Positions 6,205-11,564 of a stretch of DNA of 11,564 nucleotides are shown in pieces (position 1 is the stretch's first letter; each line of letters begins with the position of its first letter). The position numbers and the translations under genes are program-made. Origin of the DNA: Pseudomonadota bacterium (GTDB lineage: Bacteria > Pseudomonadota > Alphaproteobacteria > Rhizobiales > Methylopilaceae); contig JAEZCD010000353.1 in the NCBI GenBank assembly GCA_023430145.1, forward strand, positions 1-11,564, given 5' to 3'. The notes beneath the pieces were generated by a model. The model ran no database searches. It had not been told where the DNA came from and saw only the letters and a list, made by a program, of their open reading frames with translations.

Positions 6205-7034
6205 GCTCCCACGACCGCACCAATCTACAAGCGCGGAAGTTCCGGCTGCTCGAGGTCATCCTGGCCGAGCCGAAGCTGTCGGCGGCGGCGAAGAACGTGG
6301 CGACTGTCCTGCTCATCAAGTTCCACAATGCCGAGACCGGCCGGTGCTTCCCATCCTATGAGTCGATCGCCGCGGCGCTTGGGCGGAAGCGGCGGGCGAC
6401 GATCGACGCCACCCAGGAGCTTACGGACTCGGGCTGGGTGACGGCCGAGATCACGAACGGCCGCAGCAACCGTTTCGTGTTCGCCTTCGACCGCCTCAAC
6501 CCCGAGATGGTGCAGTCTACTGCACCCCCCGATGAGCCGACTAGTGCAGTACACTGCACCCCAGAGGTGCAGTACACTGCACCCCCCAGTGCAGTACACT
6601 GCACCCCAGAGGTGCAGTACACTGCACCCGAACCCTCTAGGGAACCCTCCAGGGTTCCCGAGAAAGAGGAAGAAAGAAAAAGTCCGGTTTTTGTTTCCCC
6701 GGTCGGTCAGGCGCCCTTGGGGGGCGCCTGCCCGGAAAAAGAGGGAGAGGGATTCGACGAGTTTTGGGAGGCATACCCGAAGCGATCGAATCGCCCTGGG
6801 ACGAAGGCCGAATACGAAAAGCAGATCGCCGCGGGAGCGAAGCACCCCAGCATTATGGTTGGTGTCTGGAAACTCGCCTCCTCGTCGATCCCCGACATGT
6901 ACATCAAAAGCCCGGAGCGTTGGCTTCGGGAAGAAGGATGGCTGGACGACTACCAACCACGCAACGCCCCCGACGCCCCGGAAAATCCGTTGGGCAAGGG
7001 GTTCCTGGGGTTAGCTCTCAACAAACACGGGTGA
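6201..7034 (+). CDS. Phage replication initiator-like winged-helix protein (origin inside the gene)
   Basis: A 277-residue protein. Residues 13-97 form a helix-turn-helix/winged-helix: LSAAAKNVATVLL, CFPSYESIAAALG, RATIDATQELTDSGWV, then a wing ending NRFVFAF. A low-complexity linker (about 102-183) contains a 15-residue unit SAVHCTPEVQYTAPP in two copies, encoded by palindromic DNA repeats. A C-terminal domain (185-250) has FDEFWEAYPKR and IKSPERWLREEGWLDDY, a pattern I associate with phage replication proteins. An initiator binding repeats inside its own gene is the lambda O arrangement, so a replication role is the best inference. The start ATG overlaps the upstream frame; GGGGGG ends 5 nt before it. 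The next gene begins 6 nt after the stop. It could instead be a repressor-like HTH protein, but the C-terminal domain argues against that. Confidence 0.75.
   Translation: MSSHDRTNLQARKFRLLEVILAEPKLSAAAKNVATVLLIKFHNAETGRCFPSYESIAAALGRKRRATIDATQELTDSGWVTAEITNGRSNRFVFAFDRLNPEMVQSTAPPDEPTSAVHCTPEVQYTAPPSAVHCTPEVQYTAPEPSREPSRVPEKEEERKSPVFVSPVGQAPLGGACPEKEGEGFDEFWEAYPKRSNRPGTKAEYEKQIAAGAKHPSIMVGVWKLASSSIPDMYIKSPERWLREEGWLDDYQPRNAPDAPENPLGKGFLGLALNKHG
6509..6628. repeat. Five palindromic iterons TGCAGT-NN-ACTGCA (candidate replication origin repeats)
   Basis: Fourteen-bp palindromes start at 6511, 6545, 6568, 6590 and 6613. The first has centre CT, the other four AC. The flanks extend the symmetry (GGTGCAGT...ACTGCACC in the first). 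Start spacings are 34, 23, 22 and 23 bp, about two helical turns for the last three steps. They lie wholly within the replication gene. Successive copies are read in alternating frames (AVHCTP, VQYTAP), so the DNA motif rather than the peptide is what repeats. Confidence 0.85.
6629..6730. other. Candidate unwinding region and flanking palindromes of the origin
   Basis: Directly after the iterons comes a 12-bp tandem repeat gaaccctc(t/c)agg (6630-6653). It overlaps a 20-bp palindrome, gggaaccct-cc-agggttccc (6640-6659). A strand-asymmetric purine tract (6659-6682, agaaagagga type) follows, then gtccgg and a T-rich run (6688-6696). A strong hairpin pairs caggcgccc (6708-6716) with gggcgcctg (6722-6730). 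An AT-rich, easily melted tract beside iterons is the classic origin layout. Its role as the unwinding element is inference. Confidence 0.5.
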
Positions 7035-7040
7035 AGACAA

Positions 7041-8192
7041 ATGGCAGCACAATTGCGAGTTTATGACGGTGGGGCGATCGCACCGACGACGCCGACCGAG
7101 TCTCTTGTCGCGCGGGTGGCCGCGCTAACGGACATCAGTCGGCTGAAGTCGCTCGAGAAAGACGCAGAGGACTCGCAGCGCATGCGGAGCCTGGAATTCA
7201 AAACCCGCGCTCGCGCGGTCGAGCTCCGCGACGAAGCCCTCCGACAGCGCGAGAAAATGAAATGGACCATGGCGACGCTTCGTCAGGAATACATCGTAAT
7301 GGATGATTGGTACGACGGCGTCTATGCGAAAGCCCCATCGTCCAACCCCGACACGATCAAGGTGTTGGTCGGGCACATGCTCGACTCGATCCCGCACGCC
7401 AAGTCGGTAGCCAACCCCGCGGTGTTCCTCGAGACGTTGGTCATGGACATCGTCGATGACAAATACACCGATCGCGTAGTTGCCATCGCATGCAAGGAGC
7501 TCCGCAAGCGATCGGCAAAGTTCACACCCTCGATCGCCGAGGTTCTAAAAGCCTGCGCCGACGTCAAGAAGCAACTCACGGGGCGTCTAAATGATGCACG
7601 CACTACCTATGAAAAGCGGCTTTACGCCATCCACTACGTTCTACATTTCAGCGGCCGGGACCCCTCAACAGACTGGGTCGATGAGAGGTGCGACGAAGAC
7701 GGGGCGGGAAGCAGTTACGAATGGCAGCGGCGCGAGTATGCGGGTGGCGTCCTCAATGAGTACTTCAACGACTTCCACCTAAACCCCTACTTGGAGGATT
7801 ACTTCGACAAGGGTACGGCCGCGTTCGACGAATATAAGGCGAAGGAGCTCTCCGACCCCAAGCAATTCGCTGAGAGCTACGCCCACTGGCGGGGCATGTT
7901 CATGGGGGAGCGTATTGCCGAAATTGCCCACAAGCACTATCCCACACACAACGCGCGCTACCTCGGTGTAATTGAGCACCTATACGCCGAGTTCGAAGCG
8001 AACCTTTGGTTCCGACCGTTCCGCGACAGTGTTGAAGATTGGGAGGCTGAAGCCTTCATGCGGGGCGTTGAGGGACAGCTACAGGAGTACGACTCCGAAT
8101 ACGCGCAGATCGCGATGAAGGACATTAATCGCGAGAAAGCGCGCGCGGCGTACCTAAAGGATCGATCAGACGTGAAGCTAGCGGATTGGTAG
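7041..8192 (+). CDS. Unrecognised prophage protein, possible replication partner
   Basis: A 383-residue, charged, soluble protein with no family I can name. Residues 30-75 are rich in Lys, Arg, Glu and Asp and probably helical or coiled-coil. Residues 100-180 hold a helical region with KRSAKFTPSIAEVLKACAD (K, F161, P163 and S164 conspicuous). Similar 'F-P-S-x-x-E' helices occur in small phage replication and helicase-loader-like proteins, a weak resemblance. The C-terminal half is acidic and rich in Tyr, Trp and Phe (NEYFNDFHLNPYLEDYFD, EANLWFRPF). It starts 6 nt after the initiator-like gene, so it is probably cotranscribed. By analogy with lambda O-P, a helicase-loader role is possible but unproven. 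Codon use is less GC-biased than in the chromosomal block. Confidence 0.8.
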   Translation: MAAQLRVYDGGAIAPTTPTESLVARVAALTDISRLKSLEKDAEDSQRMRSLEFKTRARAVELRDEALRQREKMKWTMATLRQEYIVMDDWYDGVYAKAPSSNPDTIKVLVGHMLDSIPHAKSVANPAVFLETLVMDIVDDKYTDRVVAIACKELRKRSAKFTPSIAEVLKACADVKKQLTGRLNDARTTYEKRLYAIHYVLHFSGRDPSTDWVDERCDEDGAGSSYEWQRREYAGGVLNEYFNDFHLNPYLEDYFDKGTAAFDEYKAKELSDPKQFAESYAHWRGMFMGERIAEIAHKHYPTHNARYLGVIEHLYAEFEANLWFRPFRDSVEDWEAEAFMRGVEGQLQEYDSEYAQIAMKDINREKARAAYLKDRSDVKLADW

Positions 8193-8248
8193 CATACAAC
8201 ACAAAAGACACACCCTCGCACTACCTGCGGCCCAAGCCACCATCCGGG

Positions 8249-8276
8249 TTGACTCCGCCGCAGATTTCTATAAACT
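8249..8276 (+). promoter_or_regulatory. Probable rightward promoter ahead of the head genes
   Basis: TTGACT (8249-8254) and TAAACT (8271-8276) are separated by 16 bp. Initiation would be about 8283. It lies in the 220-bp non-coding spacer before the portal gene, at the switch from replication to structural genes, so it is a candidate late promoter. Confidence 0.5.
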
Positions 8277-8302
8277 GTTATGCGTTTTTGGAAATGAAGG
8301 CC

Positions 8303-8334
8303 GAACGGCCGCCACTCCGGCGACCGTTCTTTTT
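8303..8334 (+). terminator. Intrinsic terminator between the replication and head modules
   Basis: gaacgg (8303-8308) pairs with ccgttc (8324-8329). After one C/A mismatch, cgcc (8310-8313) pairs with ggcg (8319-8322), around a 5-nt loop. Five T residues follow (8330-8334). It ends transcription coming from the replication genes. It also lies only about 20-50 nt downstream of the predicted start from the 8249 promoter, so transcripts into the head genes must read through it. Confidence 0.65.
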
Positions 8335-8412
8335 GGCGTTCATGCACCCAAAGACGAGGGATATTTCCCGTGGGGCGCTCCCGACGCCTCGCGGCAGGGG
8401 GACACTAGATCG

Positions 8413-9642
8413 TTGTTCAAATTCCTTAGCGGGCTTCTCGTACGGAAGCAAGCAGAAACTGCATCACTCGCGGCGCCGCCTTCGTGGCTATACGAGCTGT
8501 TCGGCGCGATGCCGGCAGCCGGGGGCGTCAATGTTTCGCCAGAGCTTGCTATGCAGGTTCCGGCCGTCTCCGCTTGCGTCGGCGCGATCTCGGAACCGAT
8601 GGGCACCCTTCCGCTGAAGCTCTACCGGCGGCTCGAGGGCGGCGGCAAGGAGGCCGCGATCGAGCACCCGATCTATTCGCTAGTCCACGATGCCGCGAGC
8701 GATTGGCAGTCTGCGGGCGCCTTCCGGGAGCAGCTGACCGTCGATGCCCTGCTTTCTGGCAACGGCTATGGGCTGAAGATAACCGTCGACGATCGGCCGT
8801 TTGAGCTCGTCCGGCTCGACCCACGCGCGATGCGCGTCGAGCTTGTCGGGGGCGAGCCGGTTTACCGTTACGGCAGCGGCACAAGCGAGACGATATATCG
8901 CTATCAAGATATCATCCATATCCCGGCCCTGAGCGTTGACGGCACCCACGGCAAAGCGCCGATCGCCCTTGGCAAGAACGCGATCGCCTTCGCGCACATC
9001 TTGAACAAGCACGGCGTCGAGTTCTTCTCGAAGGGCGCTCGCCCCAGCGGGGTGCTCGAGTCCGAGAAAAATCTCGATGCGGAAGGCGTCGAGAAGATCT
9101 CCAAGGCGCTGGCCGCGCAAGCGACGGGCGACGCGGTCGGCTCGGCGCTCATCCTTCCCGACGGCTTCAAGTTCAACCCGCTGTCCTTCAACAGCACCGA
9201 TTCCCAATTCCTCGAGCTCCGCCGACAGGTGACCGAGGAAATCGCCCGTGTGTTCCGCATGCCGCCGACACTGATCGGCGACCTGTCGCGGGCGACCTGG
9301 AGCAACGCGGAATCGATGAATCGCCAGTACCTCCAAGCGCTACAGCCTTGGATGGTTCGTTGGCAGAACGCGCTTTCGCGGACGCTCCTGACGAAGGAAG
9401 AGCGCAAGGTCTATTTCTTCGAATTCGTGACCGAGGATCTTTTGAAGGCCGACTACGCGGCGCAAGTCGAGGGCCTGACGAAGCTCATCACGGCCCGGGT
9501 GCTCAACCCGAATGAGGTTCGGTCGATGGCTTTCAACCTCCCGCCATATGACGGCGGCGACCAGTACGCCAATCCCAATACCTCATCCCCGTCCGCTCCG
9601 CCCCCGGCGAACGAGAACCGACCGGCGGAGGCTGCAGCGTGA
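8413..9642 (+). CDS. Phage portal protein, HK97 family
   Basis: A 409-residue protein of the expected portal size. It forms the dodecameric ring at the capsid vertex through which DNA enters. Recognisable blocks: VSPELAMQVPAVSACVGAISEPMGTLPLKLYRR (about 38-71), LLSGNGYGLKI, the central YRYQDIIHIP, HGVEFFSKGARPSGVLE, and the strongly typical RQVTEEIARVFRMPPTLIGDLSRATWSNAE. The C-terminus is Pro/Ala-rich and variable. The start is TTG 8413, giving MFKFLSGLLVRKQ, a normal portal N-terminus; no ATG, GTG or TTG occurs upstream in frame back to a stop at 8179. AGGGGG lies 11 nt upstream, somewhat far. The stop overlaps the protease start (GTGA). No terminase gene precedes it here. Confidence 0.95.
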   Translation: MFKFLSGLLVRKQAETASLAAPPSWLYELFGAMPAAGGVNVSPELAMQVPAVSACVGAISEPMGTLPLKLYRRLEGGGKEAAIEHPIYSLVHDAASDWQSAGAFREQLTVDALLSGNGYGLKITVDDRPFELVRLDPRAMRVELVGGEPVYRYGSGTSETIYRYQDIIHIPALSVDGTHGKAPIALGKNAIAFAHILNKHGVEFFSKGARPSGVLESEKNLDAEGVEKISKALAAQATGDAVGSALILPDGFKFNPLSFNSTDSQFLELRRQVTEEIARVFRMPPTLIGDLSRATWSNAESMNRQYLQALQPWMVRWQNALSRTLLTKEERKVYFFEFVTEDLLKADYAAQVEGLTKLITARVLNPNEVRSMAFNLPPYDGGDQYANPNTSSPSAPPPANENRPAEAAA

Positions 9643-10136
9643 ATAGGCTCATCCTCGACACTAGAGAGTTGAATGCCGGGGCTGCGGGAGCCGTGGAGGG
9701 CTATGGATGGCTTACGGCTACCCCCGACGCCACTGGGGACGAGATCCCGCCCAGCGCCTTCGCAAAGGCCGCGGCGCCCCTTCCCATGCTGCTCTATCAC
9801 AACCTCGCCGATCCGGTCGGGGTTTGGGATGAGATCAAGGTCGACGGCAAGGGACTTCGGGTCAAGGGTCGGCTGTTGATCGACGGCGTCGCGCGAGCCC
9901 GCGAGGCTTACGAGCTCGTCAAGGAGCGGGCGATCACCGCGCTCTCGATCGGCTTCCAAATGGGCCGCTTCACGGCGAAGTCCGGCGGCGGCCGTGTAAT
10001 CCACTCTCTCAATCTTCGCGAGATCAGTCTCGTGACGGTCGGCGCCCATCCGGGCGCCCGCATCTCATCGGTCAAGCAGGCCGACAGACTACTCGAAGCA
10101 CTAAACCGGGCCTCTGCGGCCCTACGGGCCAATTAG
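9639..10136 (+). CDS. HK97-family prohead protease
   Basis: Maturation protease packaged in the prohead that cleaves the N-terminal delta domain from the major capsid protein and then itself. Visible elements: N-terminal EGYGWLTATPDATGDEIPPSAF, catalytic His in PMLLYHN (H54), catalytic Ser in ITALSIGF (S103), and the acidic candidate in LREISLVTVGAHPGA (E128). At 165 residues it is within the family range. The GTG start overlaps the portal stop, so the two are translationally coupled. It lies directly before the capsid gene, as in HK97. Confidence 0.92.
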   Translation: MNRLILDTRELNAGAAGAVEGYGWLTATPDATGDEIPPSAFAKAAAPLPMLLYHNLADPVGVWDEIKVDGKGLRVKGRLLIDGVARAREAYELVKERAITALSIGFQMGRFTAKSGGGRVIHSLNLREISLVTVGAHPGARISSVKQADRLLEALNRASAALRAN

Positions 10137-10148
10137 GAGGGCCGACAT

Positions 10149-11300
10149 ATGGAAATGATCACGAAAGACTTGCAGGAAGGCGCCGAGGAAGTCGACGTCA
10201 CGAAGGCTATTGATACCCTCACGGAGGGCTTTGAAGCCTGGAAGGTGGAACAGGCCGCGGCCCTCGAGGTTGTCAAGAACTTCGACCCGTCGAAGCTGAC
10301 GGCTCGGCTCGACAAGGTCGAGGCCGCAGTGAAGCGGCCGGCTGTCATCACCGACCGCAAGGACGAGCCGACCGACGAGATGAAGGCTTTCGGCGCTTAT
10401 CTTCGGAAAGGCGAAGCCGGCCTCACTCTCGAGCGGAAGACGCTCCTTGTGGGCACCGATCCGAGCGGGGGCTATCTCGCCCCGGCGGAGTTCTCTACCG
10501 AGCTCGTCCGCAACCTGACGCAGTTCTCACCCGTTCGCATGATCGCCTCGGTGCGGGTGACTGGTGCGCCGTCGGTTCGATACCCGACCCGGACCGGCAT
10601 CACCAACGCAACCTGGGTTGGTGAGATCGCCACGCGTTCTCCGTCGGAGCCGGCATTCGGCCAGATCGACATCCCGGTCAACGAAATCGCGACCTACGTC
10701 GACATCAGTAATCAGCTGCTCGAGGACAGCGCAGGCGCCGCCGAGCAGGAGGTTCGGCTCGCTCTTGCCGAGGACTTCGCCAAGAAGGAAGGGACCGCAT
10801 TCGTCTCCGGCGACGGCGTTGCAAAGCCGCAGGGCTTCATGCAGTCGACCGTTACTGCGGTTGCCGGCGGCAATGCCTCCGCAATTACCGCTGATGGCCT
10901 GATCAATGCGTTCTATGCCCTTCCCGCTGCCTATCGGGCCAATGCCACTTGGGTTATGAACAGCACCACGATTGCCGCGATTCGTAAACTGAAGGACGGT
11001 TCGACTGGCGCTTATCTTTGGCAGCCGGGCCTTGTGGCTGGCACGCCGGAGACGATCCTTGGCCGGCCTGTCGTCGACATGGTCGACATGCCCGATATCA
11101 GCACCGACACCTACCCGATCGCCTTCGGCGACTTCGCCCAGGCGTACCGGATCGTGGATCGGGTGCAGATCAGTGTTCTCGTCGACCCCTACAGTCAGGC
11201 CACTTCGGGCATCACCCGGATTCATGCCCGACGTCGTGTGGGCGGCGGCCTCATCAAGACCGAGGCTTTGCGTCGGATCAAGATCGCCTCGAGCGTTTAA
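10149..11300 (+). CDS. Major capsid protein, HK97 fold, with N-terminal scaffold domain
   Basis: A 383-residue HK97-type coat protein. Residues 1 to about 96 are a helical, charged delta (scaffold) domain (ARLDKVEAAVK, TDEMKAFGAYLRKGEAG). The mature region starts around the typical LLVGTDPSGGYLAPAEF (99-115), so cleavage is expected just before it. Other capsid blocks are VRMIASVRVTG, PVNEIATYVDISNQLLEDS, EGTAFVSGDGVAKPQGF, ATWVMNSTTIAAIRKLKD, TILGRPVVDMVDMPDI and PIAFGDFAQAYRIVDR. AGGAGGG (10135-10141), 7 nt before the ATG, is the strongest ribosome binding site in the window, fitting the most abundant virion protein. It is 12 bp downstream of the protease stop. Confidence 0.96.
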   Translation: MEMITKDLQEGAEEVDVTKAIDTLTEGFEAWKVEQAAALEVVKNFDPSKLTARLDKVEAAVKRPAVITDRKDEPTDEMKAFGAYLRKGEAGLTLERKTLLVGTDPSGGYLAPAEFSTELVRNLTQFSPVRMIASVRVTGAPSVRYPTRTGITNATWVGEIATRSPSEPAFGQIDIPVNEIATYVDISNQLLEDSAGAAEQEVRLALAEDFAKKEGTAFVSGDGVAKPQGFMQSTVTAVAGGNASAITADGLINAFYALPAAYRANATWVMNSTTIAAIRKLKDGSTGAYLWQPGLVAGTPETILGRPVVDMVDMPDISTDTYPIAFGDFAQAYRIVDRVQISVLVDPYSQATSGITRIHARRRVGGGLIKTEALRRIKIASSV

Positions 11301-11317
11301 CGGCTGACGGAGGCCGC

Positions 11318-11336
11318 CAGCGCACCGAGGGCGCTG
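11318..11336 (+). other. Hairpin just after the capsid gene
   Basis: cagcgc (11318-11323) pairs with gcgctg (11331-11336) around a 7-nt loop, starting 18 bp after the capsid stop. No T-run follows, so it is not a standard terminator. It could protect the 3' end of the capsid mRNA (inference). Confidence 0.4.
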
Positions 11337-11366
11337 CGACCCCGTCCGGGACAGGAAGGGCTTCAC

Positions 11367-11456
11367 GTGGCGGCCGCACCGCAAGGTGTTCAGGTTCGGC
11401 GAGGCTCGAGGGTTGCAAACTACTGCGTTGGGCCGATTAAGGACGGCCCTCGCTAG
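11367..11456 (+). CDS. Possible 29-residue small protein after the capsid gene
   Basis: A GTG start at 11367 is preceded by AGGAAGGG (11353-11360) with a 6-nt gap, a good ribosome binding site. The frame runs to TAG 11454-11456 and reads VAAAPQGVQVRRGSRV then ANYCVGPIKDGPR. I recognise no family. Small uncharacterised genes do occur between capsid and head-tail connector genes in related prophages. Its shortness means it could be chance; the ribosome binding site is the main support. Confidence 0.35.
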   Translation: MAAAPQGVQVRRGSRVANYCVGPIKDGPR

Positions 11457-11461
11457 GAATA

Positions 11462-11524
11462 CCCCGCATCGCCCGGGATGGGCGGCGGGGCTCGCGAGGG
11501 GGCGGCTCCTCCCCACCCCCTCGC
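11462..11524 (+). other. Two strong GC-rich hairpins in the spacer before the next head gene
   Basis: Hairpin 1 pairs CCCCGC (11462-11467) with GCGGGG (11485-11490) and CGCCC (11470-11474) with GGGCG (11480-11484), with a 2-nt bulge. Hairpin 2 is a perfect 9-bp stem GCGAGGGGG (11494-11502) / CCCCCTCGC (11516-11524). No T-run follows either. They may reduce read-through or stabilise the capsid message; both ideas are inference. Confidence 0.5.
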
Positions 11525-11553
11525 CCAGGCGGCGGCTGCGGCGGAACATCGGG

Positions 11554-11564
11554 ATGATGCCGCT
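11554..11564 (+). CDS. Possible start of the next prophage gene (cut by the window edge)
   Basis: Tandem ATG codons at 11554 and 11557 follow GGAA at 11543-11546 at about 7 nt. The next gene in HK97-type modules is usually a head-tail connector or adaptor, and this is the position where it would begin. Only three to four codons are visible, so identity cannot be judged. Confidence 0.2.

Noticed and set aside
5951..6328. Leftward 125-codon frame that could use the leftward promoter
   Set aside because: It starts upstream of the promoter, runs antisense to the replication gene and has low-complexity composition; the terminator lies just after it, which fits a small RNA better.
6509..6628. CRISPR array
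   Set aside because: The repeats are 14-bp palindromes spaced 22-23 bp inside a coding gene, with 8-9 bp between them that are themselves similar; there are no spacer-length unique segments and no cas genes.
8186..8617. 143-codon frame from the end of the 7041 gene into portal
   Set aside because: It overlaps the terminator and the portal N-terminus in another frame, and its composition (Arg/Ser/Pro-rich) is that of a shadow frame.
10527..11549. Minus-strand 340-codon frame opposite the capsid gene
   Set aside because: It is antisense to an unmistakable HK97 capsid gene; no motif or ribosome binding site supports it.
11478..11564. Frame from ATG 11478 to the window end as the next head gene
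   Set aside because: The ATG lies in the loop/stem of a strong hairpin with no ribosome binding site, and the reading is Gly/Ala/Pro low complexity. The ATG pair at 11554 is more plausible.

Overview
The window joins two unrelated blocks of a GC-rich alphaproteobacterial genome, most likely Hyphomicrobiales (Rhizobiales). The taxonomic call rests on very high GC, a phnK-L-M-N operon with 4-bp stop/start overlaps, and an inverted pair of the G+C-rich double-hairpin intergenic element (ccttctccc/gggagaagg plus ggccgc/gcggcc) that I recognise as typical of that order. The species cannot be named from the sequence.

Block 1 (1-5665) is chromosomal. phnK, phnL, phnM and phnN run rightward as a translationally coupled operon. 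They are the distal part of a carbon-phosphorus lyase pathway whose phnGHIJ core presumably lies just left of the window. PhnK has Ala where the Walker B Asp should be. The operon ends in an inverted pair of repeats, and the phnN stop codon lies inside the first copy. A leftward FAD-linked (BBE-type) oxidoreductase follows, diverging from a rightward HxlR-family regulator. The 153-bp gap between them holds several GAACTGG-type half-sites around a promoter-like sequence.

Block 2 (about 5800-11564) is prophage. It opens with a less GC-rich non-coding stretch that may contain the left boundary. Next comes a compact leftward unit with a consensus-like promoter, two hairpins and a textbook intrinsic terminator, which predicts a small RNA of about 70 nt. 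A replication gene follows (winged-helix protein, 6201-7034) with five TGCAGT-NN-ACTGCA palindromes inside it, then a G+C palindrome and a purine/AT-rich tract. This resembles the phage lambda layout, with an origin inside the initiator gene. After an unrecognised partner gene (7041-8192) there is a second promoter followed at once by a terminator, then the HK97 head module: portal, prohead protease and major capsid protein. The window ends in a hairpin-rich spacer just at or before the next head gene. No integrase, repressor or terminase is visible.

The most interesting parts are the candidate intragenic origin with frame-alternating palindromes, the predicted leftward small RNA, and the promoter-terminator pair before the head genes, which recalls the lambda late-control region. 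All functional statements come from reading the sequence; no database search was run.
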